Below are positions 12,001-20,145 of a stretch of DNA of 64,000 nucleotides, piece by piece. Below the pieces are notes generated by a model. The model was not told the origin of the DNA. It worked only from the letters and a program-made list of their open reading frames with translations, and searched no databases. The first letter of the stretch is position 1, and every line of letters starts with the position of its first letter. Both the position numbers and the translations under genes were made by a program. Origin of the DNA: an uncultured Hyphomonas sp. (GTDB taxonomy: Bacteria > Pseudomonadota > Alphaproteobacteria > Caulobacterales > Hyphomonadaceae); contig NZ_OY782759.1 of the NCBI RefSeq assembly GCF_963678195.1, positions 2,604,001-2,668,000 on the forward strand, read 5' to 3'.

Positions 12001-12537
12001 TGACTGGCGTGCGCCAAACAGGATGGCGAACACGCCCATGGCGAGCGCCGTGAACAGCACGGTCTGGCTGGCCGGGCGGCCACCGGCATTCTCCGCGCCA
12101 TAGGCCAGCGCCTGAAAGCTCATCCCCACCGATTTCAGCTGAAGGGCGATATAAGGCAGGCTGCCGGCCACTGCCGCCAGCGCCGCCAGGGCCCCGACGC
12201 CGCGGCTCTTGCCATATCGGGCCGACAGGAAATCCGACAGCGACGAGATGCTCTCCCGCTGGGCAACATCCCCGATCCGGCGGATCAGGTCCGGCAGGAA
12301 CAGGAAGACCAGCGCCGGGCCAAGGTAAATCGCGAAATAGTCCCAGCCATTCGTGGCCGACGTGCCGACCGCGCCGAAAAAGGTCCAGGAGGTACAATAT
12401 ACTGCCAACGCCAGGGCATAGATGTACGGGCTGTGGGTTGCCGACGGCTCCAGCGCCCGCCGGTCGCCGCGCCAGGCGATGGCAAACAAGCCGAGCACAT
12501 AAAGCCCCGTTGCCCCAACAATCAGCCAGACCGGCAT
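9082..12537 (-). CDS. crbS: SSF-domain hybrid sensor kinase, CrbS-like
   Basis: A 1151-residue fusion of a sodium/solute symporter domain (about 1-505, roughly 13 membrane helices) with a kinase: PAS-like region (about 630-745), coiled coil, HisKA with His800 (AAASHDLLQPLNAA), HATPase (N-box LRNFISNARRY, VWDTGPGIP, GAGLGLPVSKRLA) and a C-terminal receiver with Asp1080 (LIADLNLQ). This is the CrbS architecture, in which the transporter domain is thought to sense or carry the ligand. ATG at 12537 has GAGGAG eight bases upstream; an in-frame TTG two codons earlier is less likely. It ends nine bases from the stop of the crbR-like gene, which is convergent. Confidence 0.85.
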   Translation of the reverse strand: MPVWLIVGATGLYVLGLFAIAWRGDRRALEPSATHSPYIYALALAVYCTSWTFFGAVGTSATNGWDYFAIYLGPALVFLFLPDLIRRIGDVAQRESISSLSDFLSARYGKSRGVGALAALAAVAGSLPYIALQLKSVGMSFQALAYGAENAGGRPASQTVLFTALAMGVFAILFGARQSDATRRNAGLMQVLALEAVIKIVALVAVAALSLSLITSPDIQVPAHATEPFSGGVLSQRMITTTILSMCAIICLPRQFHVAVIERRDRREVKTARIVFVAYLALTSAVVIPITIAGLSTLGGDVPPDLFVLDLPLAHDNGLLALFVFLGGFSAATGMVIVSSVALSTMVTNDLIVPAVMQTGRFSSLGGNSGARLTMIRRGVIIVIVLCAYGYYRLAGTGEALAQIGLLSFAAAAQFAPGLIGGVYWRSGRRAGVVWGLVLGMGLWAYTLFLPAILQHDPMAAAVPGWLDPHALLGARFDDSLIHGVVWSLGANIAAYIILSLRARERLRDRVQSSVFVGDPEPRGQTDPGSADPVAAVTPNGLKTLASRFLNPEAVEHAFADFGRVSGVPASGDGPADWGLVQRTERLLASALGASSARVVLASAIGGNQVALRDVLSMLDHKTQAERFDRHMLQSMLENISQGISVVDSDQRLVAWNTAYLDLFHYPNDLVAVGTPVSKLIEHNLKSGWIDGDPAEEAHRRVAHMKAGRQHTYERRNPDGRFLRIVGNPTPGGGYVTTFTDITEDKLRERALIEANETLETRVRERTQDLEDMAQDLDLARRDAEGANASKTRFLAAASHDLLQPLNAARLFLGSIRADDQGQGLVSRADKAIQSADELIRGLLDISRLDHGSIAPKPAQLPIGPLLEDLVEEAMPMAEQAGIGIRIAPTSLVVEADPDFLKSILRNFISNARRYTREGAVLVGARRRGNMARIEVWDTGPGIPADSLPLVFEEFRRFEDTDNTGIRGAGLGLPVSKRLADLMEADINIRSVPGRGSVFSVTVPLAAKSGKRKRTVPKSAAPKPVSLANLKVLVVDDEAAIVDGMTALLTGWGCQVRGARSAAEAQAWLGAEPFDALIADLNLQDAVDGFDLIAMSRSKLSAPGNVLLLTAASNDAVRMQAGIDGVAMLRKPAAPDDIRRFLEGLAQNVSA

Positions 12538-12630
12538 GGACAAAACTCCTCAAGCGCTGATCTTCGCCCGGCAAACGCCCGTCTGGCAAGTTCTCCCATG
12601 GTCGGGGGCCAGAACATGAAACCGGAGATG

Positions 12631-12661
12631 AAAAAGGGCGGTCCGCTGCCTCGGACCGCCC
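12631..12661 (-). terminator. Terminator after the symporter large subunit
   Basis: Stem GGGCGGTCCG (12636-12645) with CGGACCGCCC (12652-12661), six-base loop, and AAAAA at 12631-12635, which reads TTTTT on the minus strand. A textbook intrinsic terminator that separates the symporter operon from the kinase gene. Confidence 0.88.
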
Positions 12662-12690
12662 AGTTCAGGAAGGTTGCAGGCGGCTGCCGT

Positions 12691-14460
12691 CTAGTCGGGC
12701 AGCATCTCCGCATCGGCAATGCCGTGTGCCGTTCTGGTTCCGGGCACGCGGATGTCTTCCACCAGGTCCTGGATGTCCTGCGGTGGCGGGGCGGTTATCA
12801 GGGCAACCACGACACCGACAGCCAGCGACAGGAACATGAAGACGAAGCCGATCCCTTCCGGAGAGACACCCAGCCACCAGTGCGAGGAGTCGGTGTCCAC
12901 GAACTTGAAGTGATAGATGTACCAGAAGGTGGTGATGAGACCGGTCAGCATCGACGCAATCGCGCCTTCCCGGTTCATCCGTTTCCAGAAGATGCCAAGC
13001 ACAATGACCGGGAACAGCGACGCCGCCGCGAGGCCGAAGGCGAAGGCCACCACCTGCGCCACAAAGCCGAGAGCGGACGTGTTCATCCCCATGATCCCGG
13101 CGAGGATCACCGCGCCTGCGGCGGCCCCCCGTGCAGTCAGCAATTCCTGCTTGTCGGTCATGCCCTTGAAGAAGGTCCGCCGGCAAAGGTCGTGGCTGAC
13201 TGCGGATGAGATCACCATCAGGAGGCCGGCCGCCGTCGACAGAGCCGCCGCAAGGCCGCCCGCGATGACAAGCCCGATCACCCAGGCCGGAAGGCCCGCA
13301 ATGGAGGGGTTGGCCGTCACGATGATGTCGCGGTCGAGCTTGGTGACTTCATTGTCGTCCCCTGCCCGGTATTGCACGACGCCGTCGCCATTCTTGTCGG
13401 TGACTTCCAGCAGGCCGATCTTTTCCCAGTCCTTGAACCATTTCGGGATCGGCTTGCCGCCATCGGCAATGATCGTGGCCGCTTCGGCATCATAATCGGC
13501 ATCGCTGGCAATATAGGTCGCCTCATTCACCGTATCGATGAAGTTGAGACGGGCCAGCGATGCAACAGCCGGAGCGGTCGTGTAGAGCAGCGCGATGAAC
13601 ACCAGCGCCCAGCCGGCCGACACGCGGGCCGCACCAGCGCTCGACACGGTGAAGAAGCGGATGATCACGTGCGGCAGACCCGCCGTGCCGAACATCAGCG
13701 CGCCGGTAATGGCGAACATGTCGATCATGGACTTGTCCGTCTGCGTGTACTCCATGAAGCCGAGATCCGTCACGACGGTGTTCAGCTTCTCCAGCATGGA
13801 GATGTCTTCGCCCTTCACATTGGAGATGAAGCCCAGCTGCGGGATCGGATTGCCGGTAACGATCAGCGACATGAAGATCGCCGGGACGGTATAGGCAAAG
13901 ATCAGCACACAGTATTGCGCCACCTGGGTGTAGGTCACGCCTTTCATGCCGCCGAGCACCGCGTAGACGAAAACGATCGCCATGCCGACCATGATGCCGG
14001 TGTTGAACTCAACGCCAAGGAAGCCCGAGAAGGCCACGCCCACGCCTTTCATCTGTCCGGCGATATAGGTGAACGAGACAAACAGGGCACAGACGACCGC
14101 GATCAGGCGGGCCGTGGTCGAGTAATACCGGTCGCCCACAAAGTCCGGCACGGTAAACTTGCCGAACTCGCGCAGGAATGGCGCCAGCAACAAAGCTAGC
14201 AGGACATAGCCGCCGGTCCAGCCCATCAGGTAGACCGAGCCGCCATACCCCATAAAGGCAATCAGGCCCGCCATCGACAGGAAGGAGGCCGCCGACATCC
14301 AGTCGGCCGCCGTGGCCATGCCGTTGACCATGGGGTGAACATCATGTCCGGCGACATAGAAGTCGTCGGTCGAACCGGCCCGCGCCCAGAGCGCAATGCC
14401 GATATAGGTCCCGAAAGTCAGGATGACCCAGAAATAGGTCCAGAATTCCTCGCCGCCCAT
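12691..14460 (-). CDS. Sodium/solute symporter, large subunit (VC_2705/ActP-like)
   Basis: A 589-residue SSF-family transporter with about 13 membrane helices, next to its DUF4212 small subunit. This pairing is characteristic of the two-component VC_2705 type symporter family, often tied to acetate or short acids. Conserved SSF pieces include the TAADWMSAASFLSMAG stretch in helix 2 and the YTQVAQY region. A large extramembrane loop (about 305-385) contains DKNGDGVVQYRA at 355-366, very like an EF-hand calcium loop, though the twelfth position is Ala rather than Glu. The start overlaps a GGAGG site inside the end of the small-subunit gene, four bases away. The substrate (acetate) is inferred from acs and the CrbSR-like genes. 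Confidence 0.85.
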   Translation of the reverse strand: MGGEEFWTYFWVILTFGTYIGIALWARAGSTDDFYVAGHDVHPMVNGMATAADWMSAASFLSMAGLIAFMGYGGSVYLMGWTGGYVLLALLLAPFLREFGKFTVPDFVGDRYYSTTARLIAVVCALFVSFTYIAGQMKGVGVAFSGFLGVEFNTGIMVGMAIVFVYAVLGGMKGVTYTQVAQYCVLIFAYTVPAIFMSLIVTGNPIPQLGFISNVKGEDISMLEKLNTVVTDLGFMEYTQTDKSMIDMFAITGALMFGTAGLPHVIIRFFTVSSAGAARVSAGWALVFIALLYTTAPAVASLARLNFIDTVNEATYIASDADYDAEAATIIADGGKPIPKWFKDWEKIGLLEVTDKNGDGVVQYRAGDDNEVTKLDRDIIVTANPSIAGLPAWVIGLVIAGGLAAALSTAAGLLMVISSAVSHDLCRRTFFKGMTDKQELLTARGAAAGAVILAGIMGMNTSALGFVAQVVAFAFGLAAASLFPVIVLGIFWKRMNREGAIASMLTGLITTFWYIYHFKFVDTDSSHWWLGVSPEGIGFVFMFLSLAVGVVVALITAPPPQDIQDLVEDIRVPGTRTAHGIADAEMLPD

Positions 14461-14464
14461 CGTC

Positions 14465-14731
14465 TCAGGCCTCCACGCCGTATTTCTTCTCCAGGCGGTT
14501 CATTGCCCGGCAGTAGTAGAAAATCAGCCCCACGAAGACGTAGATGGATCCGTTCTGTGCGAACCAGAATCCCAGGGGCGCGCCGCCAATCGATACCTGG
14601 TCGAGCACCGTCCGGAACAGGATGCCTGCGCCGTATGAGACCACGAACCAGATGGCGAGAAGGCTCAGGGTCAGCTTGACGACGTCGCGCCAATACCCCT
14701 TCGCATCAATCTCTTTGATATTGTGAGTCAT
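14465..14731 (-). CDS. Sodium/substrate symporter small subunit (DUF4212)
   Basis: An 88-residue protein with two membrane helices (about 17-39 and 50-74), the DUF4212 small subunit that accompanies VC_2705-type symporters. Typical features are the KGYWRDV start, WFVVSYGAGILFR in helix 1, GGAPLGFWFAQNGSI before helix 2 and the RLEKKYG tail. The start at 14731 follows GGAGGAAAC. The large subunit begins four bases after its stop, so the two are translated together. Confidence 0.88.
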   Translation of the reverse strand: MTHNIKEIDAKGYWRDVVKLTLSLLAIWFVVSYGAGILFRTVLDQVSIGGAPLGFWFAQNGSIYVFVGLIFYYCRAMNRLEKKYGVEA

Positions 14732-14891
14732 TGTTTCCGTTTCCTCCCTTTGACCTTTGTTGGAGCCCCTTACCGGGCCTTGCTGGCCAATGCCGTGTCC
14801 GGCTTCTGTGGCCGTTCTTCTTGTCTGGGTGCGGCAGCCGCGATTTGTACGCTGACGCAAAAGGGCCGCCTCAGACAGCCCCACTTTGGTC

Positions 14892-15095
14892 TTAGCTTTC
14901 CTGCCGGATCCGCCTGGCATAGCGGCGTTCTTTCCAGCCGCTCCACAGCAGTGCCCCGGCCAGCCCCAGACCACCGATCAGGTAAGCCTCGCCGAGGCCA
15001 AACCCGTCCGACAGGCTGAAGCCCGACGCCAGACGCACCGCATAGATCGCGGCCATCAACAGGCCAAAGGCCATCATCACATGCGCTTTCAGCAT
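14892..15095 (-). CDS. Small two-helix membrane protein in the symporter operon
   Basis: A 67-residue protein starting MLKAHVMMAFGLL, with two hydrophobic segments (about 5-22 and 33-51) and a basic tail ERRYARRIRQES. The start at 15095 has a strong GGGAGGAAAAG site. I do not recognise a family. It lies 160 bases upstream of the symporter small subunit on the same strand and is probably the first gene of that operon, so it may be an accessory part of the transporter, but this is only inferred from position. Confidence 0.6.
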   Translation of the reverse strand: MLKAHVMMAFGLLMAAIYAVRLASGFSLSDGFGLGEAYLIGGLGLAGALLWSGWKERRYARRIRQES

Positions 15096-15344
15096 CTTTT
15101 CCTCCCGTATTCTTTTCACCAGTTTACGCGATTTCGGCTGGCGGCCACCCCAGACCTTGGTCGGAGGATGGAACCGGGGAGGTTCCGCCCTTGGTCGGGG
15201 AATGCGCCACATGTCCGAAAGCCTTGCCAATACAGGGCTTATGGGCTACCTGCGCGCCTTCAGAAACGGCGGCGCGAGGCCGTGCGTGTCAGCTTCTCAC
15301 CCCAGCGGAACGGCGGGGCGGAGTCGAGGGCGAAAGGAAAAATA

Positions 15345-15995
15345 ATGTCAAAACAACAGATTAGCTTCAATGTCGAACTGCGTGAGCGCATCGGCTCCGG
15401 CGGCGCCCGTGCGGCCCGCAAGCAAGGCCTGGTGCCGGGCGTCCTCTATGGCGGCGGCCAGGATCCGGTGGCGATCAGCCTGAAGCGCAACGAAGTTCAG
15501 AAGGCCATCGAAACCGGCCACTTCCTGTCTTCGACCGCGACGCTGGTCCACAAGGGCGAGAAACAGCTGGTGATCCCGCAGGCGATCCAGCTGCACCCGG
15601 TCTCCGACCAGCCGATGCACGTGGACCTGTTCCGCGTCGACGCCAAGCAGCAGATCAAGGTCGAAGTGCAGGTTCACTTCGTCGGTGAAGAGGTCTCCCC
15701 GGGCCTCAAAAAGGGCGGCACGCTCAACGTGGTGCGCCACACGGTCGAACTGCTGGTTCCGGCCGGCCACATTCCGGAATCGCTCGAAGCCGATGTTTCC
15801 GAACTGGAAATCGGCGACAACGTGAAGATCTCCAACATCACGCTGCCGTCGGATGCAGAGCCGACCATCACCGACCGCGACTTCACCATCGCCACGATCG
15901 CCGGCCGCACGGCCAAGGTCGAGGAAGCCACCGACGAAGAGGCGGCAGAGGAAGAAGGCGCTGAAGAAGAAGGCGGCGAAGAGAAAGAAGACTAA
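15345..15995 (+). CDS. rplY: 50S ribosomal protein L25/general stress protein Ctc
   Basis: A 216-residue long-form bL25. The N-terminal part (about 5-95) is the 5S rRNA-binding L25 domain (ELRERIGSGGARAARKQGLVPGVLYGG); the second domain (about 100-185) is the TL5/Ctc beta domain. The last 25 residues are almost entirely Glu, Asp and Ala, a tail common in alphaproteobacterial L25. AAAGGA lies six bases before the ATG. The usual partner pth follows. Confidence 0.95.
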   Translation: MSKQQISFNVELRERIGSGGARAARKQGLVPGVLYGGGQDPVAISLKRNEVQKAIETGHFLSSTATLVHKGEKQLVIPQAIQLHPVSDQPMHVDLFRVDAKQQIKVEVQVHFVGEEVSPGLKKGGTLNVVRHTVELLVPAGHIPESLEADVSELEIGDNVKISNITLPSDAEPTITDRDFTIATIAGRTAKVEEATDEEAAEEEGAEEEGGEEKED

Positions 15996-16022
15996 GACTT
16001 CTTCCCTTCCATCCTTTAACGT

Positions 16023-16065
16023 GCGGCCCGCCTGTCCTATGTTGCCAGGCGGGCCGCTCACTTTT
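16023..16065 (+). terminator. Strong hairpin/terminator between rplY and pth
   Basis: A perfect 12-base-pair stem, GCGGCCCGCCTG (16023-16034) with CAGGCGGGCCGC (16046-16057), followed by TCACTTTTA. The T tract is short and displaced, so it may be a leaky terminator that lowers pth expression relative to rplY. Confidence 0.65.
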
Positions 16066-16097
16066 ACCCCTAAGCCCCGGCAGGAGGCGCATTCCTC

Positions 16098-16709
16098 ATG
16101 TTGATCCTTTCCGGACAGGGAAACCCCACCGACCGCTATGCAAAGAACCGGCACAATGCCGGATTCATCCTGCTGGACGCACTACATGCGCGGTACAATT
16201 TCGGGCCGTGGCGTTCGAAATTCGAAAGCCTGATCGCGGAAGGCAATGTCGGCGGGCAGAAAGTCCTGCTGGTCAAACCGCAGACCTATTATAACGAAAC
16301 CGGCCGCGCGCTCTCCAAGATCCTGCAATTCTACAAACGCCCCGCCGATGACGTGACCGTCTTCTATGACGAGATCGACCTTGCGCCCGGGCGCCTTCGC
16401 GTGAAGCGCGGCGGCGGGCATTCGGGTAATAATGGCGTGCGCTCGATGATGGCGCATCTCGGTGAAAGCTTCCGCCGTGTGCGGATCGGTATCGGTCATC
16501 CCGGCGACAAGGCCATGGTCATGCCGCACGTCCTGTCGGACTTCACCAAGGCAGACCTGCAATGGTTCGAACCGATGATCGACGCAATCGGCAGCGCCCT
16601 GCCCTTCCTGCTGGATGGTGATGATGAGCGTTTCCAGACCGAAGTCATGCGTCTCGCCCCGGCCCCGAAGCATGATCCGAAACAGGCCGCCCGGCGCGGC
16701 GACGCCTGA
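16098..16709 (+). CDS. pth: Peptidyl-tRNA hydrolase
   Basis: A 203-residue Pth enzyme that frees tRNA from stalled peptidyl-tRNA. Conserved pieces: GQGNPTDRYAKNRHNAGF with the catalytic His, KPQTYYNETG, YDEIDLAPGRLRVKRGGGHSGNNGVRS with the catalytic Asp region, and RIGIGHPGDK. CAGGAGG precedes the ATG. The last codons abut the convergent oxidoreductase gene directly. Confidence 0.95.
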   Translation: MLILSGQGNPTDRYAKNRHNAGFILLDALHARYNFGPWRSKFESLIAEGNVGGQKVLLVKPQTYYNETGRALSKILQFYKRPADDVTVFYDEIDLAPGRLRVKRGGGHSGNNGVRSMMAHLGESFRRVRIGIGHPGDKAMVMPHVLSDFTKADLQWFEPMIDAIGSALPFLLDGDDERFQTEVMRLAPAPKHDPKQAARRGDA

Positions 16710-17633
16710 TCAGGCGTCGATCTTTGCCAGAATGTCGGCTTCGGCGGCTTCCGCCATCGCGACCGCTCCGACCGTCCCATGCGCCGGAACCGGGCTGCGG
16801 GCGAGGCCGAGACAGGCGGCATAGAAGCCTTCATCGGCAGCGCCCAGCGGATCGGGCAGTTCGGCGGAGATGTCGACCTTGATCGCGTAAGGCGTCGAGT
16901 TCTCCACCTTACGGGTAAGGAAGTCGATGGAGATTTCGCCCGATGGATAAACGACATGCATGCTGCGCTGGCGCTCGCTGGCGGCGCGGCTGGCCGTCAG
17001 GCGGGCTTTGCCGCCCGCGGCATAGGTGAACTCTGCCGTCGCCTCATCGATATGGGCCGAGTGGACGCGGCGCCCTGTGGCGCTCACGCCGGTGAACTCA
17101 TTGCCCAGCATCATCGCCGCGAGGTCCAGGTCGTGGATCATCAGATCCCAGATGACCGACACATCGCCCGCGCGATTGTCCGGTGCAGGCGGACCGGAGC
17201 GGACCGATTCCAGCAGAAGCGGCGCTTCCTCAATCGCCAGCACGCCCATCGCCCTGGCGACGAAACGTTCCTGATGCCCCACCTGGAGGATACGGCCATG
17301 CGCGGCGGCCTCGTCTGCGAGGAAACGCGCGGCCTTGCCGGTCAGCGCCAGCGGCTTTTCGCACAGAACATGTCGGTGCGCCTCGATCGCCTGACGGGCC
17401 AGAGCCTCGTGCCAGGTGGCGGGCACGGCAATCACAACCGCATCGCACGCGTCCAGGAAGGCGGCATAGTCGTCGAAGCCCTTCGCGCCGAACTGCTCAG
17501 CGATACGCGTCGCGCGAGGCAGGTCGATGTCATAGACACCGATCAGATCGGTCCGGACCGATGCGGCAGCCTTCTGCGCGTGATAGTTTCCGAACACTCC
17601 GGCGCCCGCGACGCCCACTTTCAGCTTCGTCAT
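16710..17633 (-). CDS. Gfo/Idh/MocA-family oxidoreductase
   Basis: A 307-residue NAD(P)-dependent sugar-type dehydrogenase. The Rossmann start is VGVAGAGVFGNYHA, followed by the family signature CEKPLAL (about 93-99) with its catalytic Lys, and a C-terminal alpha/beta domain containing DLMIHDLDL with the active-site His. Members act on nucleotide sugars, inositols and similar substrates; I cannot assign the substrate. It abuts pth tail to tail and is divergent from the CurA-like gene. Confidence 0.82.
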   Translation of the reverse strand: MTKLKVGVAGAGVFGNYHAQKAAASVRTDLIGVYDIDLPRATRIAEQFGAKGFDDYAAFLDACDAVVIAVPATWHEALARQAIEAHRHVLCEKPLALTGKAARFLADEAAAHGRILQVGHQERFVARAMGVLAIEEAPLLLESVRSGPPAPDNRAGDVSVIWDLMIHDLDLAAMMLGNEFTGVSATGRRVHSAHIDEATAEFTYAAGGKARLTASRAASERQRSMHVVYPSGEISIDFLTRKVENSTPYAIKVDISAELPDPLGAADEGFYAACLGLARSPVPAHGTVGAVAMAEAAEADILAKIDA

Positions 17634-17802
17634 ATCCTAGCCCTCTGTCCCCTCCGGCATGGCACCCAACTGCCGAAGCATCAAGGCTGTGGCACAGCCC
17701 TGCCGCAGTCGCTTTCTTGTCAGTTGCCCCTTCACAGCGCCGGTATTCACGCCCAACTAGGGCCCAAGACAAACATAAGAAACCAAGCAGGAGGAATCAC
17801 GA

Positions 17803-18828
17803 ATGGCTACACTTACATCAACGGAATGGGGCCTCGCCCGCCGCCCGGTCGGCCTGCCAGAGCAGGCAGACTTCGAGAAGAAAACGGTCGAGATCGGCGA
17901 GCCGGGCCCCGGTGAAATCCAGGTGCAGAATTCCTGGATGTCGGTCGACCCGTATATGCGCGGCCGCATGTATGACCGCGAAAGCTATGTCCCGCCCTTC
18001 CAGATCGGCGAAACCATGACCGGCGGCGCCGTCGGCCGGGTGACAGCCTCCAACAATCCGGACTTCCAGGTCGGAGACCTCGTCCAGTCGATGAATGGCT
18101 GGCGTACGGCCTGGGTCGGCGATCCGGCAAGTGCCATGGCGGTGAAGCTGCCCAGCGATACCGGCCTGCCCGACAGTGCCTTCCTCGGCGTCGCGGGCAT
18201 GCCGGGCCTGACCGCCTATGCCGGCATCCTGCGGGTCGCTGAACTGAAAGAAGGCGACACGGTCTTCGTCTCCGGCGCAGCCGGCGCAGTCGGCTCTACC
18301 GTGGTGCAGATCGCCAAGATCAAGAACTGCACCGTCATCGGCTCGGCTGGCGGACCGGACAAGTGCGCCTTCGTGAAGTCGCTCGGCGCCGATCATGTGA
18401 TCGACTACAAACAGGCCAAGGGCCTTGAAGGGCTCGTCGCCGCCCTGAAGGAAGCCGCACCAAAAGGCATCGACGTCTATTTCGACAATGTAGGCGGCGA
18501 TCACCTGACCGCTGCCATCGAAGTCGCCCGCCCAATGGCACGCTTCGCCGAATGCGGGATGATCGCCCAGTACAATGAGACCGGCACGCCAGTTGGCCCG
18601 CCCAACATCATTCAGGTCGTCGGCAAACAGCTGAAGATCCAGGGCTTCATCGTCTCCACGCATGCCGACATGCAGCCAGCCTTCCTTGCGGATATGGCCA
18701 AATGGATCGCGGCAGGGCAGATGAAATTCCAGGAAACGGTGATGGAGGGAATCGACAAGGCGCCGGACGCCTTTATCGGTCTCTTCAGCGGTGCCAACAC
18801 CGGCAAGATGCTTGTTAAACTGGGATAG
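17803..18828 (+). CDS. NADP-dependent medium-chain oxidoreductase, CurA/leukotriene B4 reductase-like
   Basis: A 341-residue zinc-free MDR enzyme. The N-terminal region (MSVDPYMRGRM at about 46-56) and nucleotide-binding motif SGAAGAVGS (about 153-161), with DVYFDNVGG and the C-terminal GKMLVKLG, match the CurA/PTGR family that reduces activated double bonds of enones. AGGAGGAA precedes the start. The following gene begins two bases after its stop, suggesting an operon. Confidence 0.88.
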   Translation: MATLTSTEWGLARRPVGLPEQADFEKKTVEIGEPGPGEIQVQNSWMSVDPYMRGRMYDRESYVPPFQIGETMTGGAVGRVTASNNPDFQVGDLVQSMNGWRTAWVGDPASAMAVKLPSDTGLPDSAFLGVAGMPGLTAYAGILRVAELKEGDTVFVSGAAGAVGSTVVQIAKIKNCTVIGSAGGPDKCAFVKSLGADHVIDYKQAKGLEGLVAALKEAAPKGIDVYFDNVGGDHLTAAIEVARPMARFAECGMIAQYNETGTPVGPPNIIQVVGKQLKIQGFIVSTHADMQPAFLADMAKWIAAGQMKFQETVMEGIDKAPDAFIGLFSGANTGKMLVKLG

Positions 18829-18830
18829 TC

Positions 18831-19745
18831 ATGGCGGCTCTCTTCGACGCATATATCATGGTGGACTGGAGCGCGGCGTCAAAGCCCGTGACCGGGGCCA
18901 ATTCGATCTGGATTGGCATCCTGGCCAAGGATGCACGCCTCAAGCTGCAGTTCCGCGCCGTGAATATTGAAACGCGTCTGAAGGCCCGCGAATTCCTGGA
19001 GGACATGGTCGGCAAGCTGACGAAGCGCGGCGACCGTGTCCTTCTGGGATTTGACTTCTCGCTCGGCTATCCGGCCGGCACGGCGGAGGCCCTCGGCCTG
19101 AAGCTGGACGGCAAGGCGCCATGGCAGGCGATGCACGAACATCTCGCTTCCAAGCTCAAGGACAAGCCGGACAATTCCAACGCCCGCTACGCCATCGCAG
19201 CCGGCATGAACTATGCCGTCTCGAAAGGGCCGTATCCGTTTTGGGGCGCCCCGGCGCGCGATGTGGTCTCCACGCTGGGCAGTACGAAGCCTGACTTCGG
19301 CGACGCCTCCTTGCCGGAATACCGGCTCGTCGAGGCCTATCTGCGCGACAACAAATTGGGCCAGCCGAAATCGGTCTGGCAGCTCGCCTATACAGGCAGC
19401 GTCGGCAGCCAGTCCCTGACCGGGATTCCGCATGTCCATGCCCTGCGCGAAGCCTGGCCGGGCGCCCGGATCTGGCCGTTCGAATTCGACCCGGCAGAGC
19501 CCATGACTGAGGAAACGCTCACTGATGTGAGCGTGGTCATGACCGAGATTTACCCCTCATTGACCAAGGCAAAGCCCGAATCCGGCGAAACGCTGGATGC
19601 GGCCCAGGTTCGCGAAATTGCGCATTTCTATGCGTCTCTCGACCAAAAAGGGGCGCTTTCAGCTGCATTTTCCACAGCCAAAAGCCTGGAACCGGCAGAA
19701 AACACGAAAATTAAGGCCGAAGAGGGCTGGATTCCGGGCGTATAG
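18831..19745 (+). CDS. Conserved hypothetical protein, RNase H-like fold suspected
   Basis: A 304-residue soluble protein. The start, YIMVDWSAASKP, with the later GFDFSLGYPAG, has the two-aspartate strand pattern of DUF429-like, RNase H-fold proteins. Homologues in alphaproteobacteria are often labelled as molybdopterin or CbiG-type proteins without evidence, and I would not repeat that function. It is cotranscribed with the CurA-like reductase, two bases downstream. Confidence 0.55.
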   Translation: MAALFDAYIMVDWSAASKPVTGANSIWIGILAKDARLKLQFRAVNIETRLKAREFLEDMVGKLTKRGDRVLLGFDFSLGYPAGTAEALGLKLDGKAPWQAMHEHLASKLKDKPDNSNARYAIAAGMNYAVSKGPYPFWGAPARDVVSTLGSTKPDFGDASLPEYRLVEAYLRDNKLGQPKSVWQLAYTGSVGSQSLTGIPHVHALREAWPGARIWPFEFDPAEPMTEETLTDVSVVMTEIYPSLTKAKPESGETLDAAQVREIAHFYASLDQKGALSAAFSTAKSLEPAENTKIKAEEGWIPGV

Positions 19746-19804
19746 CCCGTGTTTATTGGGAATCCGGCGTGTTCAGGGTTTCCGAATCGTGGACTAGTCG
19801 AACC

Positions 19805-19824
19805 AACGGCGGGGCATCGCCGTT
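19805..19824 (+). promoter_or_regulatory. Leader hairpin in front of hupB
   Basis: AACGGCG (19805-19811) pairs perfectly with CGCCGTT (19818-19824) seven bases before the AGAGGAG ribosome site of the HU gene. It may shape translation or stability of the HU mRNA. Confidence 0.4.
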
Positions 19825-19844
19825 TAACTCAGAGGAGAACCCGT

Positions 19845-20111
19845 ATGAACAAGGGTGAACTTACGAAGGCAGTGGCCGCTGCTTCTGGTCTGTCGCAAAG
19901 CGACGCCGGCAAGGCCGTTGATGCTGTATTCGACACGATCGCTGACGCGGTGAAATCGCGTAAGCAGGTCGCCATCGCAGGCTTCGGCACATTCGCGCCG
20001 AAAACCCGCAATGCCCGCACCGGCCGCAACCCGGCAACCGGTGAACCGATCAAGATCCCGGAGAAGACATCGGCTTCCTTCAAGCCGGCCTCCGCAATGA
20101 AGGATCTCTAG
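19845..20111 (+). CDS. DNA-binding protein HU
   Basis: An 88-residue HU/IHF-family histone-like protein that bends DNA without strong sequence preference. It has MNKGELTKAVAAASGLS at the start, the strand motif VAIAGFGTF, and the DNA-binding arm RNARTGRNPATGEPIKIP with the intercalating Pro. AGAGGAG lies eight bases upstream of the ATG at 19845, which decides against a longer upstream reading. Single HU type; convergent with the MATE gene. Confidence 0.95.
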   Translation: MNKGELTKAVAAASGLSQSDAGKAVDAVFDTIADAVKSRKQVAIAGFGTFAPKTRNARTGRNPATGEPIKIPEKTSASFKPASAMKDL

Positions 20112-20145
20112 AACCGGTCATCCGTTACCGGAACAAGTAGAGAAT

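Noticed and set aside
15900-15995. Acidic low-complexity tail of rplY as a frameshift
   Set aside because: A Glu-rich tail is normal in long L25 proteins of alphaproteobacteria and the frame is uninterrupted.
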